A stretch of DNA of 64,000 bases, from assembly GCF_003967535.1 (NCBI RefSeq), contig NZ_BIFR01000002.1:186001-250000 (forward strand), in the 5' to 3' direction. Both the position numbers and the translations under genes were made by a program. The notes beneath the pieces were generated by a model. That model was not told the origin of the DNA. It was given only the letters and a program-made list of their open reading frames with translations, and did not search any database. Source of the DNA: Tengunoibacter tsumagoiensis. Lineage in GTDB: Bacteria > Chloroflexota > Ktedonobacteria > Ktedonobacterales > Ktedonobacteraceae. How positions within the stretch are numbered: position 1 is the stretch's first letter; each line of letters starts with the position of its first letter. Below, in pieces: positions 54,818 to 63,972 of the stretch.

Positions 54818-56125
54818 ATGAAGCTGCGATCCTGGATCTTTGTCAGTCTGGCACTTCTGTTCCTATTGGGTTGTGTGGGTCTATTCATGTGGGGCATCTC
54901 TCGATTCGGATGGGATTGGACAGGGTTCACCGACTATACTCCACCAAACTCGCAGTATCAACGTGGCAAAACCCTGTGGGATTGGTTACAGCTCTTGATT
55001 GTTCCTGCCATCCTGGCTGCGGGTGCAGGGTTCTTTACGTGGTGGAGCGCACGCACAGAACGGCAAATTGCACAGAGGCGCTATGATCAGGAACAGAAGA
55101 TTGCAGATCAACGTTATGAGCAAGATCAGGAGCTTGCTTTAGGGAAGCAACGGGAAGATCTCCTCCAGGCGTATCTGGATCGCATGGCCGAATTGTTGCT
55201 TGAAAAAAGGCTTCGTGACTCAAAAGACGACGATGAAGTACGCAAAGTAGCTCGAACGCGCACGATCAGCACGTTGGTTCAATTAGATGGCAAACGGGCA
55301 CGTACTATCTTTGTCTTTCTACGTGAAGCCCAGTTGACAGAGAAATCTAATCCCATCATCTCTTTCGCTGGTGCTGATCTCAGAAATGCCAAGTGGAGTG
55401 AGGTCAATCTCAGCGGAGCCGATCTCAGCGGGGCCGATCTCAGCGGGGCCGATCTCATAGGGGCCAATCTCATAGGGGCCAATCTCAGCGAGGCCGATCT
55501 CTGTGGGACCTCTTTCAGTGCGGCCGATCTCACAAGGGCTAATCTCAGCGGGGCTGATCTCAGCGGAGCCGATCTCATCTGGGCCGATCTCAGCGAGGCC
55601 AATCTCAGCGAGGCCAATCTCAGCGAGGCCAATCTCAGCGAGGCCGATCTCAGCAAGGCCAATCTCAGCAAGGCCGATCTCAGCGAGGCCAATCTCAGCA
55701 AGGCCGATCTCAGCGGAGCCAATCTCAGCAATGTCCGATATCTGGAATCTGCGCACCTCGAGAAAACCATTTTGCATGGAGTCACAGGGCTCACGCCTGA
55801 ACAGTTGGTCTATTGCAAAGCTAGCGGCGCTATCGTTGATGAAGAGGTCACACCACCAACCTCCCAATCGCCAAGCGCCGCTCCCCCGTCTTCCCAGGCA
55901 ACCACGCAGCACGCCTCTGCCACCGCAGGACAACCTGCTCCCTCAACCGATGTACAGGAGGCGACCTTAAAGGCTGCACACTTGCAAGAGCATACTGCCA
56001 TTGCGAACAAGGCCACACTCCCAACGCCTTTATCACCAGGCTGTGCGACGTTACCTTCACAGGAGGGAACTCTCTCGGCACCGCTTCTGCAAGGTGACGC
56101 CACGATCGCATCACCTTCCCAATAA
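54818..56125 (+). CDS. Pentapeptide-repeat membrane protein
   Basis: Protein of 435 residues. The N-terminus has two hydrophobic helices (SWIFVSLALLFLLGCVGLFM and LLIVPAILAAGAGFFTWW), then a charged coiled stretch rich in Q, E, R (about 83-150). Residues ~190-310 are pentapeptide repeats of the A(D/N)LSG/E type, more than 20 in a row, which form a right-handed quadrilateral beta helix. The C-terminal ~110 residues are rich in Pro, Ala, Thr and Ser and probably unstructured. Such proteins are often cytoplasmic scaffolds of unknown function anchored to the membrane. GAGGGAG supports ATG 54818. The gene is convergent with the HEAT gene, 7 bases apart. Confidence 0.9.
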   Translation: MKLRSWIFVSLALLFLLGCVGLFMWGISRFGWDWTGFTDYTPPNSQYQRGKTLWDWLQLLIVPAILAAGAGFFTWWSARTERQIAQRRYDQEQKIADQRYEQDQELALGKQREDLLQAYLDRMAELLLEKRLRDSKDDDEVRKVARTRTISTLVQLDGKRARTIFVFLREAQLTEKSNPIISFAGADLRNAKWSEVNLSGADLSGADLSGADLIGANLIGANLSEADLCGTSFSAADLTRANLSGADLSGADLIWADLSEANLSEANLSEANLSEADLSKANLSKADLSEANLSKADLSGANLSNVRYLESAHLEKTILHGVTGLTPEQLVYCKASGAIVDEEVTPPTSQSPSAAPPSSQATTQHASATAGQPAPSTDVQEATLKAAHLQEHTAIANKATLPTPLSPGCATLPSQEGTLSAPLLQGDATIASPSQ

Positions 56126-56132
56126 AGAGCTT

Positions 56133-56939
56133 TTATGGCTGAGGGAGCTGTCCTTCAATCTCTCTGCTTTGCTGAGCTGTGAGGGGCCAGCGTGTGGCGA
56201 CATCCTGAAGTGCCGTACGAATACGCGAGCCATCGGCCCGAAGCAGTGCTGGCGGACTATTCTCGACAACTGCCTGGATCTCATTGAGCAGAGACCAGCT
56301 TTCCTCCTCGTCTGCATGCTGTACCAGATTAAGCAGTGGCTCAAGATACAGCGATCCTCCTCCCAGTCGATAGCCAGCGGCGAGCAGGGCAGCATGAACC
56401 TGTGGCTCCCAGGACTGTTGAGCAATCAGCGTGTCCAGGGTGGGAAGATAGGTGGCATCAGCAAGCTGTCCAAGCGAACGAGCGACGTAGACCTGCACTT
56501 CAGCTTCTTCCTGAGCATTATGGAGCACCTTTTCCAGTTCGGGTATAAGGGCTGCATCCTGGTAGTTTCCCAGTGCTTCGGCTGCTGAGGCGCGTACCAG
56601 CCATGAATCATCGTTATGTAAGATCGTTATAAGCTGAGGAATAGCTGGAGGATAGATGACCAGCCCCAGTGCCTCAACCGCCTCATCACGAGCCAGCTCG
56701 TTTGAATCGTTCAACAGAGGCAGAAGTAAGGGACCCAGGCTTTGTGCTTGAGATGACCCCAGATAGCCCACAGCTCGCGCAGCTTCAGCCCGCACTTGCT
56801 CATCAGGAGAGGCTAGAAGAGGCGTGATAGCGGGCAGGCTATCCTCATCGTGAAGCTTGATCAGTTCAAGCAAAGCTGGAAGCTGTGCATCGGGATCGCC
56901 CGAATGGCAAGCGGTGCGCAGAGCTTCAATATCAGACAT
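56133..56939 (-). CDS. HEAT-repeat protein, 268 residues
   Basis: Almost entirely HEAT (PBS-lyase-like) repeats: QVRAEAARAVGYLGSSQA, LARDEAVEALGLVIYPPAI, WLVRASAAEALGNYQDAAL, EVQVYVARSLGQLADATYL and QVHAALLAAGYRLGGGSLY. Each has the VRxxAAxALG core. There is no enzyme domain, so it is presumably a protein- or ligand-binding scaffold. AAGGAG lies about 8 bases upstream of ATG 56939. Unlike the caspase-NACHT gene, its repeats differ normally from each other. Confidence 0.88.
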   Translation of the reverse strand: MSDIEALRTACHSGDPDAQLPALLELIKLHDEDSLPAITPLLASPDEQVRAEAARAVGYLGSSQAQSLGPLLLPLLNDSNELARDEAVEALGLVIYPPAIPQLITILHNDDSWLVRASAAEALGNYQDAALIPELEKVLHNAQEEAEVQVYVARSLGQLADATYLPTLDTLIAQQSWEPQVHAALLAAGYRLGGGSLYLEPLLNLVQHADEEESWSLLNEIQAVVENSPPALLRADGSRIRTALQDVATRWPLTAQQSREIEGQLPQP

Positions 56940-57006
56940 ATAATTTCTCCTTCACTTGCATACTTCTGCCATATCCTATCTTTTGTATATATCGAAGCAT
57001 CAAGTG

Positions 57007-58023
57007 CTAATCTCCACCTTTATGTCGGCAGCCGTATTTCTTCTGAGTTGCTTTGATCCTTTGTTGACGTTTGGTATCCTTTGCACCTTTGGCCGCATCC
57101 ATCAAGTTAGCGAGAGCCTCACACATACTTGCGGCAGCACCTGCGGCGATGAGAGCGCGAGCCTCATTCTCGATACCCGTATCGCCAACATTTTTATTGC
57201 CACCTTTCGACATCGGGTGCGTTGAAATTCCCTGAATCTCTCCTACAGTATAGATTGCTATTGTGCCAAGTAACCAGATGAGCAGATCAGCTCCAATCAG
57301 AAAAAGGATAACTTCAAGTGTCTCGGCAATGAGTGCCGCCCCACCACCGAGAATGAGTATTTCTCCAGGGCCGGTCTCAACACCTACTACGGCTACAATG
57401 GCAGTGACGACAATCTCCAGTACAACAACGATCGTACCTGCAACGATAATATCTATCAGCGCCTGTTCACAGATCTGGTTGAGCCGAGCCTGCGCTCCAT
57501 CGCCCTCAAGCGGGACCGTCAGATTGTTAATGCCCCCCGAGAGCGAGGTAAATGAGAGCTGCATGGACGCGACACTCTCCCCTTGCCAGGCCATCTTCCC
57601 CGCTGGATCGCCCATTTGCAAAGCATCGAGCTTTGTTTGCATAGTCTGGATCGTGGTCTGGTGCACAGAGGCAACTGCCTGTGACCTGGTCGTACTCCCC
57701 TTGAGAGCCTGTTCCAGTGGAGCAATCGCCTGTTTCACTTTTTTCTGTGCGAATCCCGTCAGTCCATAGGTCATAATTCCAGATGCGAGCTCTCCTAGCG
57801 TGCTGCCGACTTCTCCGCCCATGCTTTCAATTTTCGAGCATAAGTGGCTAATGGTTGTGACAGGATCTTCGCCCGCATCGATCAGGAAATGGACCAGCCA
57901 GCCGATATCGCCCCCGATACTGATCCCCAGCGCCTCCAGATCATTGAAGGCATGGCTGGCTAATGACTCCATATCATTCTCAACACGTGTGATGCCATTG
58001 ATAACAGCAGAGAATAAGCCCAT
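57007..58023 (-). CDS. Putative T7SS-linked protein with TM segment and basic C-terminus
   Basis: Protein of 338 residues. The N-terminal ~190 residues are helical and resemble WXG/LXG-type secretion partners (MGLFSAVINGITRVENDMES, MAWQGESVASMQLSFTSL, which includes a W-x-G). A hydrophobic centre of about 80 residues (IIVAGTIVVVLEIVVTAIVA and ILILGGGAALIAETLEVILF) is followed by a basic, helical ~70-residue tail (MSKGGNKNVGDTGIENEARA; KATQKKYGCRHKGGD). This resembles polymorphic-toxin-like tails annotated in Ktedonobacteria, from memory. The 31-base gap to the upstream WXG100-like gene makes a typical pair. Start 58023 was chosen by the AGGAGGAAGGA upstream. Confidence 0.68.
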   Translation of the reverse strand: MGLFSAVINGITRVENDMESLASHAFNDLEALGISIGGDIGWLVHFLIDAGEDPVTTISHLCSKIESMGGEVGSTLGELASGIMTYGLTGFAQKKVKQAIAPLEQALKGSTTRSQAVASVHQTTIQTMQTKLDALQMGDPAGKMAWQGESVASMQLSFTSLSGGINNLTVPLEGDGAQARLNQICEQALIDIIVAGTIVVVLEIVVTAIVAVVGVETGPGEILILGGGAALIAETLEVILFLIGADLLIWLLGTIAIYTVGEIQGISTHPMSKGGNKNVGDTGIENEARALIAAGAAASMCEALANLMDAAKGAKDTKRQQRIKATQKKYGCRHKGGD

Positions 58024-58054
58024 GAGGTGATTCCTTCCTCCTAATAAAATGTTT

Positions 58055-58387
58055 TTAGCTCTGGTTCCCTTCAAAGCCATTGGCAATCAACTTATCTTCC
58101 AATCCCATACTCTGGGCGGCTGTATCAATCATAGAGGCCAGATCATGCAGAGCTTGATAATGGCTGGCATATTGATTGTGATAATTCTCCAGTGCACTTG
58201 CCAGCTCGCTTGCTTTGCCTCCCATACCTGGAATAACATTGGCAATAGCTTGTAAAAGAGTGGTATGTGAATCAGAATTATTCAGGAATAGTGCAGTATG
58301 CTGCTGCCATTGTTCATCAAGGAATGTGGTCAGACTTTTGGAGGTGGTAGACATATCGTCAAAAGGATAACTTGTAATCTCTGACAT
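58055..58387 (-). CDS. WXG100/ESAT-6-like small protein
   Basis: Protein of 110 residues, helical hairpin size and composition of WXG100-family secretion partners: SLTTFLDEQWQQHTALFLNN, then a helical second half VIPGMGGKASELASALENYH and on. A clear W-x-G is not seen at the turn, so it is an atypical member. It lies 31 bases upstream of the larger WXG-like protein on the same strand and likely forms a co-secreted pair or a chaperone for it. Start 58387 has AAAGG upstream. No T7SS ATPase gene is in the window. Confidence 0.65.
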   Translation of the reverse strand: MSEITSYPFDDMSTTSKSLTTFLDEQWQQHTALFLNNSDSHTTLLQAIANVIPGMGGKASELASALENYHNQYASHYQALHDLASMIDTAAQSMGLEDKLIANGFEGNQS

Positions 58388-58741
58388 AAGATGCGCCTTT
58401 CTTACGATTCTGGTAGCATTGCGTTTACCAGGAGTCGACAAATGAATGCTTTTAGTCGATATGGAGCAGTGCAGTGTGCTGGTTGTAGAATTGATGTATT
58501 AAGATGTCTGAGTGATAGCTGGAAGATCTCTGAACAATTGATGAGCATAGCAGGTGTGTTGAGAGGCTATCATCTACTTCGCTATGCGCAAGGAATGTGA
58601 CAGATAACTCACCTGGCACGTAAAATGTCAAATGCATTATACTATAGAAGTATAGCCCATGACGTTAATAATTGCAAAGTAGATACTAGTATGTACCTAC
58701 AGTACCATGGAGAACCGCAAAAAGAGACGCCCTACATTAAA
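58388..58741. other. Intergenic stretch upstream of the WXG-like pair
   Basis: 354 bases, AT-rich towards 58630-58740, no gene, no repeat. It lies between two minus-strand units; a terminator for the MFS gene is not expected here because transcription of both is leftward. It probably holds the WXG pair's promoter. Confidence 0.4.
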
Positions 58742-59908
58742 TTATATGATGAGCGATGCTTGCGCAGCCCGATGACCTGAGAACCAGAGGCTACTAGCAA
58801 ATAGGATCAGGGCCACGATGGTCAGGAACGCACTCGCCGGTGCCAGTGTGCCGATTGAGCTATGCATCAGGATAATGCTGCCAAGCGCTGATCCACTGGC
58901 AATACCCAGATAAAGGGCGGAGCTATTTAGTGCCAGCATAATTGTTGGTAAGGTTGGAGACAATGATAGCAGGCGATGTTGCTGTGGAGCAAACAGGAGA
59001 TTTCCACAGGTCCCCCAGATAGCCAGGGCTAGCATGGCTCCGATAAGCGTCGTTGCAGTGAATGGTAGCGTCGCATATACGATAATCAGAATAAACAGGC
59101 CGATGATGATTGGACGCGCAGCACCAAAGCGATCAACTAGATACCCTCCCAGCCAGCTTCCCAGGACTCCACCTGCACCATAGATGAGGAGCATGAGGCT
59201 GGGATCAGTTATATGGGTGTAGGAACTCAGGAATGGAGCTATATAGGTGTAGGTGGTAAAGCCGCCAAAGGACCAGAATGCGATTGGGATCAATGCCAGA
59301 AGTAGCTCAGGCTTTAAAAGGGGTGCCAGACGTGCTTTTAAGCTCACCGCAGGTGGATTGGCAATATGTGGAAGGCGGAATGCCAGTAGCGCAAGAAAAG
59401 CCAGACATCCCAGTGCAGCTACAAGTAGAAAGGTCGCTTGCCAACCGAAGTGTTGACCGAGCCAGCTTCCCAGGGGCACACCCAGGATTGTCGCAGTCGT
59501 CAGACCACCAAGGACGATGGCTAATGCCTGCCCTCTTCGTTCGGGAGCAGCCAGGGAGGCGGCAACAACCGCAGCGGTTGGTGTGTAGAGTGCAGCAAAG
59601 CCAGCGGCAATGATACGCGTGAGCAGCAGGATTGGAAAGGTTGGTGCAAGAGCTGAGAGGACATTGGCCAGACCAAAGCCAGCCAGCACAACCATGAGCA
59701 ACGTCTGTCGCGGAACTCTATTGGTGAAGGCCGCTAGAACGGGAGCACAAAATCCATACATGAGCGAGAAGACGGTGATCAGCAATCCAGTGCTGTCAAT
59801 GCTTACAGCATACTGGTGTGCGATTGCGGGCAAGACTCCCGCTATCACGAAGAGATCGGTGCCGAGGGCAAATGTGCCCAATGCGAGTAAGTAGATACGT
59901 GGGTTCAA
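58742..59908 (-). CDS. MFS transporter, AraJ/drug-efflux-like
   Basis: Protein of 388 residues with twelve predicted membrane helices. Near the N-terminus is RIYLLALGTFALGTDLFVIA, typical of DHA1/AraJ-like exporters, then VFSLMYGFCAPVLAAFTNRV (loop 2-3 region; the GxxxDRxGRR motif is altered to TNRVPRQ). A repeat of the motif in the second half reads YLVDRFGAARPIII. I set the start at TTG 59908 since AAGGAG lies 9 bases upstream and homologues begin with (M/L)NPRIY; the frame extends to another TTG at 59959. It is divergent from an XRE regulator, the classic local-regulator arrangement for an efflux pump. Substrate unknown. Confidence 0.88.
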   Translation of the reverse strand: MNPRIYLLALGTFALGTDLFVIAGVLPAIAHQYAVSIDSTGLLITVFSLMYGFCAPVLAAFTNRVPRQTLLMVVLAGFGLANVLSALAPTFPILLLTRIIAAGFAALYTPTAAVVAASLAAPERRGQALAIVLGGLTTATILGVPLGSWLGQHFGWQATFLLVAALGCLAFLALLAFRLPHIANPPAVSLKARLAPLLKPELLLALIPIAFWSFGGFTTYTYIAPFLSSYTHITDPSLMLLIYGAGGVLGSWLGGYLVDRFGAARPIIIGLFILIIVYATLPFTATTLIGAMLALAIWGTCGNLLFAPQQHRLLSLSPTLPTIMLALNSSALYLGIASGSALGSIILMHSSIGTLAPASAFLTIVALILFASSLWFSGHRAAQASLII

Positions 59909-60107
59909 TGCACTATTCTCCTTCTTTATATCCCCTATTTTTGCGGATCTGTCGTACAATAGGGAGTATGGTGGCTTCCCTGAATACGACCTTTTTGAGA
60001 GATTGTCATATGATATGGAGAGTATGCCTCAAGTCACTGCAATGAACCATTCCTGAAATCAGACTGGTAGAAAATGTATCACCTTTGTGTTGAGAAGAGG
60101 TCCAGCT

Positions 60108-60971
60108 ATGAATGATGAACAGCGTAGATCGGAGCTTGCCCACTTTCTGCGTAGCCGCCGTGAACGTCTCAAACCCTCCCAATTTTCGCTGCCTGAAGGC
60201 GCAAAGCAGAGGCGTACACCAGGGCTCAGACGTGAAGAACTGGCCCAGGTGGCGGGCATCAGCCCGATCTGGTATACCAAGCTGGAACAGGGACGACCGA
60301 TTCAGGTCTCGGCTCAGGTGCTGGAGAGTCTTGTGCGAACCCTGCAATTGAATGATCAGGAGCGTGAGTATCTCTATGTTCTGGCACGCGAACATCTGCC
60401 TCTGCCTGCTCAGCACCATACTTCATCGCTTAATGCGCAACAGCAAGGGATGCTGGACGCACTCAATCCGCATCCAGCTATGATTCTCAATGAGCGCTGG
60501 GATATTGTGGGTTGGAATCAGAGTGCGGCGCAGGTTTTTACGGATTATCATACCCTCCCGGCCTGGGAACGGAATGTCCTCTGGATGATGTTTACTCGTC
60601 CGGAACAGCGTACGTTGTATGCTCATTGGGAGGAACTGGGCAAGCAGATTCTGGCGAACTTTCGCGCGAGCAGTGGAAGTAGCACTGGTGATCCCTGGTG
60701 GATCTTGCGCCGGGATCGCCTGATGCAGGTGAGCCCGGAGTTTCGACAATGGTGGTCACAACACGATATTGGGACGATGAATGTAGAGCGGAAAGAACTG
60801 AATCATCCCCGAGCAGGATTGCTGGTCTTGCAACCTACAACGCTGGTACTTGCAGATGATCCCAATCTCAAGCTGTTCCTCTATACCCCTCTGGCACAGG
60901 CCGATACAGCCAGAAAACTTGCCTGGCTGGCCAATGCGGGATCGCATCTGCTGGCCCGTTCAAGCGGCTGA
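60108..60971 (+). CDS. XRE-family regulator with MmyB-like ligand-binding domain
   Basis: Protein of 287 residues. The N-terminal ~80 residues are a helix-turn-helix: LAHFLRSRRERLKPSQFSL, RRTPGLRREELAQVAGIS, then WYTKLEQGRPIQVSAQVLES. This is the typical 'RR..GLRREE' start of MmyB-type regulators. The C-terminal ~200 residues are the MmyB-like PAS-related domain: NPHPAMILNERWDIVGWNQS, RNVLWMMFTRPE, and the end LKLFLYTPLAQADTARKLAW. This domain is thought to bind a small lipid-like ligand. It is divergent from the MFS gene and probably represses it. Start 60108 follows AGAGG by 8 bases. Confidence 0.92.
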   Translation: MNDEQRRSELAHFLRSRRERLKPSQFSLPEGAKQRRTPGLRREELAQVAGISPIWYTKLEQGRPIQVSAQVLESLVRTLQLNDQEREYLYVLAREHLPLPAQHHTSSLNAQQQGMLDALNPHPAMILNERWDIVGWNQSAAQVFTDYHTLPAWERNVLWMMFTRPEQRTLYAHWEELGKQILANFRASSGSSTGDPWWILRRDRLMQVSPEFRQWWSQHDIGTMNVERKELNHPRAGLLVLQPTTLVLADDPNLKLFLYTPLAQADTARKLAWLANAGSHLLARSSG

Positions 60972-61004
60972 AGATATTGGGACGAGCTATAGAGCCGGGT
61001 AGCT

Positions 61005-61472
61005 TTATTCCTCATCCTCATCCTCATCTCGCCGTGCATTTGGGGTTGAGGCTCCAAATATGCTCCCGAGGGTGCTGCCAATTGTGCAGAATAATAAACT
61101 CCCCACGCCCACTATGATCAGGCCGCTGCCGTGATTGTTTGTCAGCGAAAAATTCATGATCAGGGCAGAGAGGAGCCCGCCTACAAGGCCCAGGCAGAGC
61201 CCACCAATGATGCCTGGTAGCACCTGCTTGCTGCGATTCTGGATGAGGATGCCTAGCAAAAGGCCGCCAATTCCCCAGATGCCGCAGGCCCCCAATAAGA
61301 GGAACCATAATCCCCCAGACAGTCCTGCCTGGCTCTGATCGCTGATACTGGGCCCCAGCATCCAGCTATAGGTGAGGGTAATAAGAAGGAAGAGGGCACT
61401 GAAGATGCCTATGAGCTTGAGGTGTGGGAACAGGCTCCGACTTCGGATTGGGCCTGATGAGAGGTCTGCCAT
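61005..61472 (-). CDS. Small four-TM membrane protein
   Basis: Protein of 155 residues with about four membrane helices (LKLIGIFSALFLLITLTYSW, GLWFLLLGACGIWGIGGLLL, GIIGGLCLGLVGGLLSALIM, GLIIVGVGSLLFCTIGSTLG), glycine-rich and ending in an acidic tail (DEDEDEE). No known family. Helices are small and Gly/Leu-rich, like DUF-type inner membrane proteins of Chloroflexota. Start 61472; ribosome site weak. It stands alone; the upstream region is a long non-coding stretch. Confidence 0.7.
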   Translation of the reverse strand: MADLSSGPIRSRSLFPHLKLIGIFSALFLLITLTYSWMLGPSISDQSQAGLSGGLWFLLLGACGIWGIGGLLLGILIQNRSKQVLPGIIGGLCLGLVGGLLSALIMNFSLTNNHGSGLIIVGVGSLLFCTIGSTLGSIFGASTPNARRDEDEDEE

Positions 61473-62163
61473 AACGTTTATCTCGATCCTTTATGCTTGC
61501 CACCAGGAGAAAACTTTCCCTCGCCTGGCCGGGGCAGGTCATGTTCAAGATCCTGCCCTCTCTAGAGTTGTATTGTATCTTTGCTCATTATAGCTGATTC
61601 GGGGAGGATGGGCCACTGTCACTGCGAGAGAGTGCAGGGCTTTCTAGTTCTTGCATGAATCGGGGAAAAGGAAGAGAGGCGGGTGGGGAAGCTCAGCGGA
61701 CGCGACTGCGGTCGGGTCCCTGTCCGGGGGGACAATGAATTGAAAGGGTTCGGGATCAATTGATTGTGGCTGACGACAGGGGCTCGACCGCAGTCGCGCC
61801 CGATAAATTGTATATTACACAAATTACCCCTCATGAATCCGATGCCAGGAGATGAAGTGCTTCTGCATCCCCTCCTGTGATGAGAGATGAGCCGGGGTTA
61901 TTGATCGCAAGACCGGGCTTGACAAGCAGATCAATCCCACCTTAGAATAAGGCTGCAAAGGTAGATATAAGGTGGCAAATTTTGCGATATACGCGTTTCG
62001 TTCTCAGCCCTTCAAGACACTGCACAAAGAACTTGTGCTGCCAGCATCCTGATATAATCTGATGGCCTGTTTTCGCTGCATCTGTCCATCAGATAGCCCA
62101 TCAACCTGGAGCTAACCCGTATTGATAAGCTAAAATACTGGAGTAACAGTAAGGAATCGCTAC
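61473..62163. other. Long intergenic region with palindromic repeat
   Basis: 691 bases without a supported gene. It contains a ~100-base imperfect palindrome (61698-61802), listed separately. A short minus-strand frame at 61619 overlaps it and is not credible. The promoter for the second McrB-like gene must be near its right end. Confidence 0.4.
61698..61802. repeat. REP/BIME-like long imperfect palindrome
   Basis: Outer arms CGCGACTGCGGTCGGGTCCC (from about 61702) and GGGCTCGACCGCAGTCGCG (to about 61798) pair with few mismatches, and inner arms ACAATGAATTGA/TCAATTGATTGT pair with one. The whole could fold as a long hairpin. It is GC-rich in an otherwise ordinary gap. It resembles a dispersed intergenic repeat, but no second copy is in the window. 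Confidence 0.6.
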
Positions 62164-63972
62164 ATGAATGCGTATCTTCTCCCAACCAGTAGTTCGGAAT
62201 TGAGCATAAAAAAGAACTATGCCCTGAAAGCAAGATATACGATAGGCATATCCAGAGATGACGACCTTCCTGTTCAGGTTGATGACATGATCTATCTTTT
62301 TCAAACCACCGAGAATGCTCTTCTTCCCTACCAATTCACCGTTAGCAGCATCAATCGCGATGCAACAACATTTGTAATCTCTGTCTCAAAAACCTACAGG
62401 AATGCTTTGCTGCTTGATGGATTGAGGCCAGTCTGGGTTATTGGACAGGTAGGCAGGTTAAATCCTCAACCTATACAAGAGTGGGTAAATGGACAGAGTC
62501 CTCTCCATCCCATCCATCTGACATCTTTGCAAATTGGTATGCTCGAGCAACTACTGGATATCTCATCCTTTATTCTTAGCGACTCTTCTCCATCCTCAGA
62601 AGCTCAGGCAGTCATCCAGAAGGCAAGCCAATTCTTTGACAGGATCGCGGCTCAGCTCCAGAATATGCAGCAGCTTACACAACAGCAGCATCAGGAGAAC
62701 CTGACGCAGAATGAGGCTCTTTCCCACTTTGCCAACACCTTTTCTGACCGGGCGCTTGCTGTCCTGTTTGATATTGCCAAGGCGTTAAGCAGTCAGAATG
62801 AGACGCTGAGCCGTCTTGTCGCAACCTACGAGGGGACTACTCCAGCGAGATTGGTTCAAGAGAACGAAGAACCTTATCAACCCGTTATCGAGTTCGAGCA
62901 TGAAGAACCTTCAGCACTGGAAGATTGGCCGGAGGATGATGTCCTTGATCTGGTGAAGACGCACATTCACGAGCGTGGCTTCTACTTTGAGGATGAGCAG
63001 ATTCTCAATTATCATATCTGTCTCAAGACGCGTCCATTTGTGATTTTATCGGGCCTCTCTGGAACCGGCAAATCGCGGCTGGCGCAGCTCTATATGGAAG
63101 CTCTGGGTCAGGGCGAAAAGCAGTTTGAGCGGCTGGCTGTACGGCCCAACTGGAATGATGATCGCTATCTTCTTGGTCAACTTAACACCTTTACAGGTGA
63201 ATATCTTGTCGAGCCAGCGCTGGCTTTTATTCTCGAAGCCATCCAACATCCCTCTCGTCTCTATAGTCTCTGCCTGGATGAGATGAATCTTGCCCACGTC
63301 GAGTATTATTTCTCCCAATTTCTCAGTGCGATGGAAGAAGAGCAGCCTGCAAAACGGCGCATCAAGCTCTTCACCGATCAGACCTTCCAGCAGCTGCAGC
63401 GCTCTGGCAAGCATCCAGGTGTGCCAGCCGAGATTCATCTCCCGGCGAATCTGCTGATCACCGGCACCATCAACGTCGACGAGACGACGCAGCCGATCAG
63501 CGATAAAGTGATTGATCGCGCCAATACCATCGAATTCTTCCACGTTGATCTGGATCGACTCCCTACGGGCCCAGCGCCTGAGGCGTCAGAGCAGGCTTCG
63601 GAGCCCTTACTGGTCCCTCAACGCATCTGGCAGAGCTATCGAGCAACGCAACCTGATCCAGGTTATCGTCCGCTCATTAAAGAGATCAGCGCACTCTTGC
63701 AGAAGGCCCAATTAGGATTGGGCTACCGAACCGTTCGTGAGATAGAGCTCTATCTTGCCAACAGCAAGGGACTGCTTAAGCCACAAGACGCCTTTGACCT
63801 GCAATGCAAACAGCGTATCCTGCCACGGATCAGAGGAGGGCAGAATATTGAGAGCACACTCACAAATCTCTCAGACCTCTGTAAAGCGAACGGTCTATCG
63901 CGAACTCAGCAGCGGCTGCAAGAGATGAAAGACAGGTTGAAGAGCGATGGCTACACCACCTTCTGGCGTTAA
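62164..63972 (+). CDS. McrB-type AAA+ GTPase/ATPase, second copy
   Basis: Protein of 602 residues. The N-terminal ~110 residues are a small beta-rich region (YTIGISRDDDLPVQVDDMIY) that may be an EVE/PUA-like or other recognition domain. A helical linker rich in Gln/Glu (about 150-270) follows. The AAA+ module has Walker A GLSGTGKS at 297-304, Walker B LCLDEMNLAHVE near 369-379 (the DEMN-LA-xVE form of McrB proteins) and sensor ITGTINVDETTQ with PISDKVIDRANTIEF. McrB proteins hydrolyse GTP and power a partner nuclease, restricting modified DNA. The downstream partner starts inside this gene and leaves the window. It is not closely similar to the 47088 protein. Confidence 0.87.
   Translation: MNAYLLPTSSSELSIKKNYALKARYTIGISRDDDLPVQVDDMIYLFQTTENALLPYQFTVSSINRDATTFVISVSKTYRNALLLDGLRPVWVIGQVGRLNPQPIQEWVNGQSPLHPIHLTSLQIGMLEQLLDISSFILSDSSPSSEAQAVIQKASQFFDRIAAQLQNMQQLTQQQHQENLTQNEALSHFANTFSDRALAVLFDIAKALSSQNETLSRLVATYEGTTPARLVQENEEPYQPVIEFEHEEPSALEDWPEDDVLDLVKTHIHERGFYFEDEQILNYHICLKTRPFVILSGLSGTGKSRLAQLYMEALGQGEKQFERLAVRPNWNDDRYLLGQLNTFTGEYLVEPALAFILEAIQHPSRLYSLCLDEMNLAHVEYYFSQFLSAMEEEQPAKRRIKLFTDQTFQQLQRSGKHPGVPAEIHLPANLLITGTINVDETTQPISDKVIDRANTIEFFHVDLDRLPTGPAPEASEQASEPLLVPQRIWQSYRATQPDPGYRPLIKEISALLQKAQLGLGYRTVREIELYLANSKGLLKPQDAFDLQCKQRILPRIRGGQNIESTLTNLSDLCKANGLSRTQQRLQEMKDRLKSDGYTTFWR

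Noticed and set aside
55279-55933. Minus-strand repetitive frames rich in AEIGLAEIG
   Set aside because: Antisense shadows of the pentapeptide repeats.
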